From the NCBI RefSeq assembly GCF_900114375.1, contig NZ_FOSV01000030.1:1-50665 (forward strand): a stretch of 50,665 nucleotides of DNA. Direction: 5' to 3'. The notes beneath the pieces were generated by a model. That model did not search any database, was not told the DNA's origin, and saw only the letters and a list, made by a program, of their open reading frames with translations. The stretch is from Methylorubrum salsuginis. GTDB lineage: Bacteria > Pseudomonadota > Alphaproteobacteria > Rhizobiales > Beijerinckiaceae. Position numbers and translations under genes: made by a program. Shown in pieces: positions 8,750-16,265 of the stretch (the stretch's first letter is position 1; every line of letters begins with the position of its first letter).

Positions 8750-10230
8750 GCGGCCTGATGCCCGCGACCGCGCCGTTAGACCTCGGCTTCGCGCCGCCGG
8801 CGCGGCTCTGGTGGCGTCGCACAAGCGTACGCGATATCGCGAAGCCCATCCGGTGCCCGCACGAGGACCTGCGCGAGCGCGTGGTCGAGGAAGGGTGTGT
8901 CGCTTCCGGTGCAGCCATTTCCCGGGTCGGATCTTCGCCGAACGCGTGCCGGGGCTGGGCGCGCGCAAGGCGCGCCGCAGCGACCGATTGGCCGAGGCGC
9001 AAACCGATATCGGTATGGTGCTGGGCGGGGAGCCCGGCGCTCGGTTGTCGCGGCGGCTGGCCATGCCGGTCAGCGGCGACACGGTCCTGCGCCTGATCCG
9101 CCGCCGCGGGACCGTGCCGTCCTCGCCGCCGCGCGTAGTCGGCATCGACGACTGGACCTGGCGGCGCGGCCGATCCTACGGCACCATCGTGTGCGACCTG
9201 GAACGGAAGCGCGTCATCGACCTGTTGCCCGGCCGCTCGTCGGCGCCGGTGCGGGACTGGCTCGCCGCCCATCCGAGCGTGACCCTCATCAGCCGTGACC
9301 GCTCGGGACCCTACGCCGAGGCCGCGCGCACGTGAGCGCCGGCGGCGACGCAGGTCGCGGATCGCTGGCATCTGCTCGTCAACGCGTCCGAGGCGCTGCG
9401 CGGTATCGTCGAACGGCACCAGCCTCTAGATCCGGGACGTGTTCCACCGCGGCATGCACGATCGCTCTGCCTCCCCTGACCTAACGGAGAGCGCACGCAC
9501 GCCAGAGGTAAACAGCCGGCGACGCGACCGCTGCGAGACAGCCCTGTGCCTCCACGGCGAAGGTCTGTCGACCAAGGAGATCGCTCGCCGTATCGGTGCG
9601 TCACGCGACGCTGTGCGCCGCTGGCTCCGGGCGGGCCGGTTCATGCCCTACCGTCGAGCACCGGGTTCGAGCCGGCTCGACCGCCATCTCCCCTTCGTCG
9701 AGACGCGCTGGCAGGAGGGCCAGCACAGCGCCACCGTCCTTCACCGCGAGTTGCGCGCGCAGGGCTTCACCGGCACCGACATCGTCCGATGCTGGGCTGC
9801 GCGACGGAGGCAGGGTGCGCCGGCCCGACCACCGGCCGCCCGGATCCCCTCGACACGCCGCATCACCCACTGACTCACCTGCGACCCGACCGCGCTGTCA
9901 CGGGAGGATCGCGCCTTCGCCGACGCGGTCTGCATCGCCGCGCCGAAGCTGAAGCAAGCCGCCGAGGATGTACGCGCCTTCGCCGACCTCCAGCGGCAGA
10001 GAGATCCCACCGGACTGACGCCATGGCTGGAGGCTGCAGCCGCAACCGATCTCGGCGGCTTCGTCGCCGGGCTCCGGCAGGACGAAGCAGCCGTGCGCGC
10101 AGCCATCGTCGAACCCCGGAGCAACAGCCCGGTCGAAGGGCAGGTCAACCGCCTCAAACTGATCAAGCGCAGCATGTACGGCCGGGCCAAGTTCGATCTT
10201 CTGCGCCAGCGCGTCCTGCATGTCGCATGA
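8750..10230 (+). pseudogene. ISL3-family transposase, decayed
   Basis: Readable blocks in order: GRIFAERVPGLGARKARRSD, RLSRRLAMPVSGDTVLRLIR, VVGIDDWTWRRGRSYGTIV, TLISRDRSGPYAEAART, QVADRWHLLVNASEALRG, LSTKEIARRIGASRDAVRRW, VEGQVNRLKLIKRSMYGRAK. This is the domain order of ISL3 (DDE) transposases with the usual helix-turn-helix insertion. It is interrupted by TGA 9333-9335, a frameshift near 9420-9440 and TGA 9871-9873 where a tryptophan codon is expected (HW-LTCDP). The 5' zinc-finger part is scrambled. It is an inactive, old insertion in the PAS gene. Confidence 0.75.
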
Positions 10231-10278
10231 ACCGAGACCGGCAGAGCTTCGGCAAACGATAGCCCAAAAGCACTGAAA

Positions 10279-10671
10279 GTGCGGATGAACCCTTTTTCCA
10301 CGCCGATTCTCAGGGTGTCCGAGGCGCAGCGGTCCGCTATCGGACTTCTCGGCAAGACCAAGGCGCTGGGATGGATCGCTCGGCGGCAAAAGCTGATGCC
10401 CAAACAGGCCGAAGCCGCGTGGCGCTCTCCAAACCGTGCTGTCAGCCTGCTCGGCGACGGGGGCGAAGACGGCCTGGGTTATGATTTCGAGGCCGTCCGG
10501 GCCAACGGCGATCGCTGGCGCTACGAGGTCAAGGCCTCGACCGGAGACCTCTGCGAGTTCGAGTTAGGGCCGCCCTGGAGGCGTCGTCGGACAAGGGAAC
10601 ACACTTCCGGGTGCTCTTGTCCTTGCGCAGCCGACCAAGGTGCTTACGCCAGCGCGCATCCTCCTCTGTAG
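10279..10671 (+). pseudogene. DUF3883-domain protein fragment
   Basis: The fragment encodes SLLGDGGEDGLGYDFEAV, then NGDRWRYEVKASTG and EFELG. In a shifted frame it continues with EASSDKGTHFRVLLSL. The GYDF...EVKAS...RV pattern is that of the DUF3883 domain (a restriction-endonuclease-like fold), usually the C-terminal part of larger helicase or GHKL-ATPase proteins of defence islands. Only this domain remains, with one frameshift near 10570. I infer a leftover of a second defence gene; the parent protein cannot be named from this piece. Confidence 0.5.
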
Positions 10672-10730
10672 GAGGCAGTGCAGGCGTTTGCTACCGCGCT
10701 GTCATGATCGGCTTAAACGGAATGTCGGCC

Positions 10731-10766
10731 CCCGCCGACTTCCCTCCGGGGAGGGAAGTCGGCGGG
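10731..10766. terminator. Strong inverted repeat, probable terminator of the DUF927 gene
   Basis: A perfect 15-bp inverted repeat: 10731-10745 pairs with 10752-10766 around a 6-base loop. It lies six bases past the stop of the minus-strand DUF927 gene and between convergent reading frames. No long T-run follows on the minus strand, so it is either a terminator of the non-canonical type or an mRNA 3'-end stabilising hairpin. Confidence 0.6.
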
Positions 10767-10771
10767 TGGTC

Positions 10772-12526
10772 TTACTTCGGGATCGGCAGGCGCAACACGA
10801 TGCACTTGCCCTTCCAGCCCGGCGCGCGCGGAGTCGTCACCGCCCACTCGTAGCCCCGGCCCATCGGACGCTTGGCCGCGTCCGACTTCACCAGCGCGCC
10901 CTGCTCGTCGAGCCACGACAACACAGCCTGAAGATGCGCCGAATCAGATTTGAACCAGCGCACGAACTCCGTCGAGCGGATCGCCACCAACTCGTCGGGC
11001 CCCTCGGTCGTGCGGAAGCCGACATCCGTATCGAGCCGCGCCTCCTGCTTGCGCGGCAACGGCATCTCGGTGAGGCGCTGGTGCAGGATCGCCTTGGCCT
11101 CCTCCAATGTCGTGTCGCGCAGCCGGCTGAGCTTGAGTCCGTCGCGGAAGCACGCCTTGACCGCCTTCCGAGCAGCAAGGGCCCGCCAAGGCGGCGGCAG
11201 CAGCCCCATGTCCATGGCCAGTCGAAGGCCGGCGTAGACCGTCCCGAAGTTGCGCGCCGCGTGGTTCACCGCTCCATCGGCGTCCTTCAGAAACAGGCTG
11301 TTCACGAACTCATCGACGTAGGCCTGCGCACGCGGCTTGAGCTCCTCGCCGAGGTCGATCAGTCCGCGCAGATAGGCGTCGAACACAACGCCGTGGTTCG
11401 CCGCGCAGGCCTCGCGCATCTCGGCCATTTGGCGGTGCGCCCAGCGGGTGAACGCCTCGTCCGTCAGGGCGGGCGGCCGGCGGTCGAAGACCGTGGAGTT
11501 GCCGCTGTGCACCGCCGGTACGTCGAGGCAGCGAGCTACCTCGCCGCCCTGACGCGTCGTTCCGGCCTGCAGGGCCAGCGCCTCAATGGCCTCCTCCGAG
11601 GACAGCACGTAGACGAGCGACCAGCCTGAGGCGGCCGCATCGCTGGCGTAGACCGACTCGCCGGCGCGGACCTTGTCCTTGCCCTCGCTCAGTCCATAGA
11701 TCATCGGGCTGAGGGTGGCGTAGGCGTTCCGGCCGAGCAGGCCGGCCTCGTTGACGAACAGCACGCCGTCGTTGCTGGTGATGGCGATCTGATCGAGCCC
11801 GGTGATGGTCGCCTTAAAGCTCGGCAGCGCCGCCTCCGTACCCAGGCCGATGACAGAGCCCCCGATGACCTGCGCCGTGGACTTGCCGGTTTTCGTCTTG
11901 CCAAACAGGTTGATGCCCCACGACTGCATCCCGAGCAGCCGCAGGAGCGGGCCGGCGAAGGGCACCCCGAGCATCAGCGTGGCCCGCGTGGACCAGCGCG
12001 CGCGGCGGGCGATATCACGCTGAAAACCCTCGATCGTTCCGACGTTGCCGAACACGATCTGACGCTTCTTGCCGGGCTCGGGCCGGGGCGGCAGCACCTC
12101 CGCGATGCCGGGAATGGCCCCGACGACATGGGTCGGGCGCACGAACGCATCCTGCCCGTTCTTGTACCACCCGGGCTGCGCAGCATGGCGCACGTAGCAC
12201 GGGGGCGGCTGGTCGATGGCGGCTTGGATCGCGTCCGCAGACGCCTTGGTCGTAAGCGCGGCGTTGTGCTTGCGCAGCGCGGCCAGAACCTCCGTCGGCC
12301 TTTCCGATTTTTCGCACGGCACGTCAGCGAGGACGCGCTCGCCGAGGTCGGACATCGCTTCGAAGCGGTCGAACGCGAGATTGGTCGCCTCATCGACGAC
12401 ACGGGCAACTTTGGCGACGACGGGACGTGGGGCCGACTGGATCCGTTCGAGCTTGACTGTTTTACGCTGCCGGTCGCGGCGCGCCGGCTTCCGGTAGGGG
12501 ATCAGAGCTTTGCCTGGCATGGGCAA
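10772..12526 (-). CDS. DUF927-domain ATPase (integrated-element helicase-like protein)
   Basis: 584 residues. A DUF927 domain is recognisable from about residue 130. It contains the Walker A motif GKTKTGKST at 209-217 preceded by WGINLF, and a Walker B-like strand NDGVLFVNEAGLL near 252-264. Glutamate precedes AG where the family more often shows DE, so hydrolysis geometry may differ. DUF927 proteins are typical of integrated plasmids, ICEs and satellite-like elements, where they are thought to act in replication. The C-terminal half (GGEVARCLDVPA, the NHAARNFGTVYAGL block and a C-terminal winged-helix-like segment) is also family-like. Start ATG 12526; ATG 12520 is an alternative. A strong hairpin follows the stop, and a 17-bp palindrome lies 117 bases upstream of the start. 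Confidence 0.8.
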   Translation of the reverse strand: MPMPGKALIPYRKPARRDRQRKTVKLERIQSAPRPVVAKVARVVDEATNLAFDRFEAMSDLGERVLADVPCEKSERPTEVLAALRKHNAALTTKASADAIQAAIDQPPPCYVRHAAQPGWYKNGQDAFVRPTHVVGAIPGIAEVLPPRPEPGKKRQIVFGNVGTIEGFQRDIARRARWSTRATLMLGVPFAGPLLRLLGMQSWGINLFGKTKTGKSTAQVIGGSVIGLGTEAALPSFKATITGLDQIAITSNDGVLFVNEAGLLGRNAYATLSPMIYGLSEGKDKVRAGESVYASDAAASGWSLVYVLSSEEAIEALALQAGTTRQGGEVARCLDVPAVHSGNSTVFDRRPPALTDEAFTRWAHRQMAEMREACAANHGVVFDAYLRGLIDLGEELKPRAQAYVDEFVNSLFLKDADGAVNHAARNFGTVYAGLRLAMDMGLLPPPWRALAARKAVKACFRDGLKLSRLRDTTLEEAKAILHQRLTEMPLPRKQEARLDTDVGFRTTEGPDELVAIRSTEFVRWFKSDSAHLQAVLSWLDEQGALVKSDAAKRPMGRGYEWAVTTPRAPGWKGKCIVLRLPIPK

Positions 12527-12642
12527 TCTCGCATTGTTAGCGTGCCGCGCGTACCGGCTGTGCCGGGAGCGGGCGCGCTGGGTTTAATGGGGGTGGCACG
12601 CCCGGCACGGGTGGCACGCTCTCTGGGCGCGCTACGGTCGTG

Positions 12643-12659
12643 CATTTCACGGTGAAATG
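12643..12659. promoter_or_regulatory. 17-bp palindrome, candidate operator of the DUF927 gene
   Basis: CATTTCAC-G-GTGAAATG is a perfect 8+8 inverted repeat with one central base. It lies upstream of the minus-strand DUF927 gene. The region 12585-12620 between palindrome and gene also holds two copies of GGTGGCACG. Size and symmetry suit a dimeric repressor of an integrated element. No regulator gene is visible beside it. Confidence 0.45.
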
Positions 12660-13097
12660 AGCGTGCTGCAGTTCACATCATTTTCGTGGTCGGAGACTCC
12701 TCTGCAGTCCCCCCAGGCCAGTCGTTGAGGAAGGACGGGTTTCGGTGACGACATCGGCTTCGGTTTCAGGCTCCTTCGCATCGAACGGCACGCGGCCTCG
12801 CAGAGGCGTCGTGCACGCGTGATGGGGGCAGTGAATTTGCGTTCGCGCTCCTTAGGTTCGGCGCTGACCGCGCAGCGGTCGGCGGCATGGTTCAGTGCAG
12901 AAGGGCACCGCGACCGCGGGCAGGATCTCCTTCTCGGCTTCATCGGCACCATCCCTCATCGAGTGGTTGTGCCGGGTGACAATGGGCGTCGTTGGGGGCT
13001 CGCCTCCTTCGAGCTCGTTTCGGGGGCTTGGGGTTGCTGGCCTTCGTTTTGGCTTCCGGGCTCCTCCCTCAGATTTGGGCTTTGTGACCGCCCAGGC
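12660..13097. other. Intergenic stretch of the integrated element, no convincing gene
   Basis: A 101-residue minus-strand open frame spans 12647-12952. It starts MVPMKPRRRSCPRSRCP, is unusually rich in Arg, Ser, Cys and Pro, lacks any recognisable domain and runs into the palindrome at its 3' end. I do not count it as a gene. The rest shows nothing I can name. Confidence 0.4.
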
Positions 13098-14039
13098 TCA
13101 GGCGATGACCTTCATGCTCAAGCCGAGCAGCATGATCCGGCCGTTCAGCCCGGCTCGGTCGAGCGCCCGAACCGTGCGGATCTGTTGTTCGACGGTGAGC
13201 GGGCGGTCGCGAGTGTTTCGCACCGGATTGGCCCGACCCGGCTTGTCTTGCTGGATGGTCTGGCGCCGGGCGAAATCGGATTTGAAGCTGTAGGCGACCG
13301 CCGCGAGGTCGCCATCGAAGGGCGTCGAGCGAACGGGGCGGCGGACCGCGTCCGTCGCGGGCACAAGCCGCTTCAACTTCGGCGCTGCGGCCTCGACATC
13401 CACTGCCGGGGCAAGACCGTAGAGGTGCACGCAGGCGTGCGGCTCGAACCGGTCCGCCTTGTCGAGCGCACGGCGATCGTCCTCGTTGAAGCTCAGGTCG
13501 AGCCCAAACACGCCGCGAGTCAGCCCGGCCTGCTGGAGCAACGCGGCGTAGCCTTCCCACGATCTGTCAAACGCGATCGCCGCGTCTCCCGGGCGCGCCG
13601 GCAGAATGATCGACAGCACCCGCCAGGGGCCAAGTTCCGCGTGCGCCTTATGGAAGCGCGCGATGATCCGCACCATAAGTCGCTGCACCGCCCGGCCGCA
13701 CTGCGGACAGGCCGGATGCAGGCAGCGGTGGCGGCGGTCGCAACGGCGCAGCTGGGCGGCGATGCGGAGGAGTTCAGGATCACCCGCGGCGTGCTTGCGC
13801 AGCCGCTTGGTGAGCTTCCGAGCGGCTGCTTTTGCATCGCGCGGGCGCGCGGGCGGGCGATGGTTACGGCCCTGGCGCCAGGTCGGCCCCTTGATGCCGT
13901 AGCCCTGGCCCCGCCGCAGCATCGCGCGGAGGAGGCCAGCGGCCACGTGCTGAGCGGGCGTGGTTGGGTCATCGCAGACCAGCCCGAGTCGAGGCGGTGG
14001 GGGCGTACGTCGAGAGTTGTGACCGATGGATGGTGGCAT
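13098..14039 (-). CDS. Uncharacterised element protein with a Cys/His cluster
   Basis: 313 residues, function not recognised. The N-terminus MPPSIGHNS resembles a start common in small alphaproteobacterial element proteins. Near residues 99-115 there is a C-x6-C-x4-C-x2-C cluster (RCDRRHRCLHPACPQCG) that could bind zinc. The central part (PWRVLSIILPARPGDAAIAF, FGLDLSFNEDD) and the later YSFKSDFARRQTI are reminiscent of replication-associated proteins of small plasmids and satellite phages, but no diagnostic HUH or primase motif is evident. It is co-oriented with the DUF927 gene, about 570 bases upstream of it. Together they may form the replication module of an integrated element; this is inference. 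Confidence 0.55.
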   Translation of the reverse strand: MPPSIGHNSRRTPPPPRLGLVCDDPTTPAQHVAAGLLRAMLRRGQGYGIKGPTWRQGRNHRPPARPRDAKAAARKLTKRLRKHAAGDPELLRIAAQLRRCDRRHRCLHPACPQCGRAVQRLMVRIIARFHKAHAELGPWRVLSIILPARPGDAAIAFDRSWEGYAALLQQAGLTRGVFGLDLSFNEDDRRALDKADRFEPHACVHLYGLAPAVDVEAAAPKLKRLVPATDAVRRPVRSTPFDGDLAAVAYSFKSDFARRQTIQQDKPGRANPVRNTRDRPLTVEQQIRTVRALDRAGLNGRIMLLGLSMKVIA

Positions 14040-14301
14040 CGTCGCTCTTCCAAGGTTGCGTTCGGAAAAGCCCGTGATGCTGCTTTGAGGGCACCCCGAT
14101 CAGCGAGGGTGCCTTGAGGCTGCAATTCTCCGTTGGCGCTGCACAGGAAGGCGGAGCCACCGGGTCACGTGTCAGGCAACCAGCCGAAGCCAGGTGCATC
14201 AGCGACAGGCCGAACTAGGGCTTGAGGATGGGTGGGGTGATGAGTTTCATCAAGTGGTGTGGTCAATTTTACTGACGACTGCGTTGGGTAGGTCTAGAAA
14301 A

Positions 14302-14323
14302 TGCTACACAGTGGTGCTACACA
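14302..14323. repeat. 13-bp-period direct repeat TGCTACACA, island-edge candidate
   Basis: TGCTACACA occurs at 14302-14310 and again at 14315-14323 with GTGG between, so the unit has a period of 13 bases. It lies in an AT-richer pocket between the DUF927-type element and the lactate locus. Short tandem direct repeats in such a place are compatible with arm-type recombinase or excisionase sites at an integration junction. No integrase gene is visible nearby. Confidence 0.35.
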
Positions 14324-14677
14324 TGCCCTGTTAGCGGCAGATCTAACCCATTGATTTGCTTGAATGTGCTTGCCAAAACGCCCAGTCCTTTCCTGGGCAC
14401 CAACTGATCTCCAAGTTGTTGAGATCGTTGGTTTTCTAAGTTTCGATCCCGCGCGAGGTGACCGGGTACGGGATTTTTCTGGCCGAACGGGCCAGCTTCG
14501 CTTGGTCAGCGGTGCGCGTGCAGACCGCGCTTTGCCGGCTTGCGTCGCCCGTCCTCGTCCGCGCGGCGGGCTTCGGCCCGTACGAGGTCCCGTACGACTC
14601 CCTGGTGACCCATCACGTCACGGGCCGGGACCGAGCATGGACCCGCGACGGCGGCCGGAAACGATGCCGTCCCGGCG
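14324..14677. other. Intergenic, nothing recognised
   Basis: Open frames on the plus strand here (for example 14458-14835) have no recognisable domain and run across the oppositely oriented small gene that begins at 14678. A weak hairpin, GCCCAG (14380-14385) with CTGGGC (14393-14398), is present. I see no gene or RNA. Confidence 0.4.
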
Positions 14678-14908
14678 TCATGGAGGATCCATTTTGCCGG
14701 CAGCCCGCCGCCAGCGCTGCATCGCGCTTGGGCCGGAACGTCTGCACTCCGCCAATTCCAGGCGTTCCAGCTCCAAACAGGCGGCGAGAGTGCTCGCGTT
14801 CTTCACACCGCTTGAGAACCCGGATCGTATTTTGATGACCGACGTGCTGATGAATTCATCGGTCAGGGCTTGTAGAACAGCCTTCTCGTCCTCATTGAGC
14901 GCGCGCAT
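14678..14908 (-). CDS. Small winged-helix-like hypothetical protein
   Basis: 76 residues, starting MRALNEDEKAVLQALTDEFI. The first half reads as two helices followed by a turn (VIKIRSGFSSGVKNASTLAA), and the rest as LELERLELAECRR, suggesting a small winged-helix fold. No family name can be given. GGAAT precedes ATG 14908 as a weak ribosome-binding site. A perfect 13-bp palindrome, TTCGAT-G-ATCGAA (14981-14993), lies about 73 bases upstream and might be its operator. It is located between the lactate locus and the element edge. Confidence 0.45.
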   Translation of the reverse strand: MRALNEDEKAVLQALTDEFISTSVIKIRSGFSSGVKNASTLAACLELERLELAECRRSGPSAMQRWRRAAGKMDPP

Positions 14909-15036
14909 TGTGATTCCGCTGGCTGAGTGATGCCGATCTCTGAAATGATGGACGCCGTTGGGGGGATCGTGTCGCAAGCGTTCGATGATCGAATGTTGGC
15001 TGTGCTTCCTGACCTTCGACTGAGACGATGGCCGCT

Positions 15037-16182
15037 TCAGGAAAAACGCAGGTTTGCCCGGGTGAGCCGATCGATGGACGCGCATCCCATCAGCCGCATA
15101 TCGCGTTCGATCTCGGATCGCATGAGTTCGAGGGCACGTTCGACGCCGGCCTGACCGGCTGCCGCGAGGGGGAACAGGTAGTAGCGGCCGAGGCCGACGG
15201 CTTTGGCTCCGAGGGACAGCGCCTTCAGCACATGGGTGCCGCGCTGGACGCCGCCATCCATGATCACGTCGATCCGGTCGCCGACCGCATCGACGATTTC
15301 GGCGAGTTGGTCGAAGGCCGAGCGCGATCCGTCGAGTTGCCGGCCGCCATGGTTCGACAGGATGATCCCGGTGCAGCCGATCTCGACCGCACGCTTGGCA
15401 TCCTCCACCGACATCACGCCCTTCAGGCAGAACTGGCCCCCCCATTCCCGCACCATCGCGGCGACGTCGTCCCATGACAGGCTGGGATCGAGCATCTCGG
15501 TGAAGTAGCGGCTGATCGAGAGCGCGCCTCCGCCCATGTCGACGTGACCGTCGAGTTGCGGCAGCTTGAAGCCTTCGTGGGTCAGGTAGTTGATCGCCCA
15601 GGCCGGCTTCAGCGCGAACTGCATCATCCCGGCCGGCGTGAGCCGGAAGGGGATCGAGAAGCCGGTGCGCTTGTCGCGCTCGCGATTGCCGCCGGTGATG
15701 CTGTCCACCGTCAGCATCATGACCTCGATGCCGGCCTGCTTGGCCCGGGCCATCATGGCGCGGTTCAGGCCGCGATCCTTGTGGAAGTAGAACTGGTAGA
15801 CCTGGGGGCTGCCGCTGATGCGGCGCGCCTCCTCCAGGCTCACGGTTCCAAGCGACGAGACGCCGAACATCGTCCCGAATTTTCCCGCTGCCGCCGCGAC
15901 CGCCCGCTCGCCCTGATGGTGGAACAGCCGCTGCAGGGCGGTGGGCGAGCAATAGACGGGCATGGCCAGGCGCTGGCCCATCACCGTCACCGACATGTCG
16001 ATCTCGCCCACGCCGCGCAGGACGTTGGGCACGAGCTGGCAGGTCTCGAAGGCGGTGGTGTTGCGCCGATAGGTGACTTCGTCGTCGGCCGCGCCGTCGA
16101 TGTAGTCGAAGATCGGCCCCGGCAGGCGCTGCTGCGCCATGCGGCGGAAATCGTGGAAGCTGTGGCAGCTCTTCAAGCGCAT
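15037..16182 (-). CDS. lldD: FMN-dependent L-lactate dehydrogenase
   Basis: 381 residues, the normal length of LldD/glycolate oxidase-type FMN enzymes. It oxidises L-lactate to pyruvate and passes electrons to the respiratory chain at the inner membrane. Visible family features: PGPIFDYIDGAADDE near residue 21, SPTALQRLFHHQGE near 79, the active-site block LSNHGGRQLDGSRSA with His278 and Arg281, and the FMN phosphate region MDGGVQRGTHVLKAL near 308. ATG 16182 is chosen because GGAG lies 8 bases upstream and the conserved N-terminus MRLKSCHSFHDFRRMA begins there. It follows the lactate permease gene with 83 bases between them, which hold a strong hairpin. The permease upstream and the FadR-type regulator support lactate rather than another 2-hydroxy acid. 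Confidence 0.9.
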   Translation of the reverse strand: MRLKSCHSFHDFRRMAQQRLPGPIFDYIDGAADDEVTYRRNTTAFETCQLVPNVLRGVGEIDMSVTVMGQRLAMPVYCSPTALQRLFHHQGERAVAAAAGKFGTMFGVSSLGTVSLEEARRISGSPQVYQFYFHKDRGLNRAMMARAKQAGIEVMMLTVDSITGGNRERDKRTGFSIPFRLTPAGMMQFALKPAWAINYLTHEGFKLPQLDGHVDMGGGALSISRYFTEMLDPSLSWDDVAAMVREWGGQFCLKGVMSVEDAKRAVEIGCTGIILSNHGGRQLDGSRSAFDQLAEIVDAVGDRIDVIMDGGVQRGTHVLKALSLGAKAVGLGRYYLFPLAAAGQAGVERALELMRSEIERDMRLMGCASIDRLTRANLRFS

Positions 16183-16231
16183 CTCGGGTCTCCGCTGGCG
16201 CAGCGTGGCGGCGCCGGATGAGGAAGGAAGG

Positions 16232-16255
16232 CCGGGGGCCGCCGCGGGCCCCCGG
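16232..16255. terminator. Hairpin between permease and dehydrogenase genes
   Basis: A 9-bp perfect GC-rich stem (16232-16240 with 16247-16255) and 6-base loop lie 11 bases downstream of the permease stop on the minus strand. Without a T-run it is more likely a partial terminator or mRNA-processing element that tunes permease against dehydrogenase expression. Confidence 0.45.
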
Positions 16256-16265
16256 TCCGGAAGGC

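Noticed and set aside
12647..12952. 101-residue minus-strand frame
   Set aside because: It has a Cys/Arg/Ser/Pro-rich composition and no domain, and its 3' part overlaps the operator-like palindrome.
14364..14930. 188-residue plus-strand frame
   Set aside because: It has no domain and crosses the more protein-like small gene on the opposite strand.
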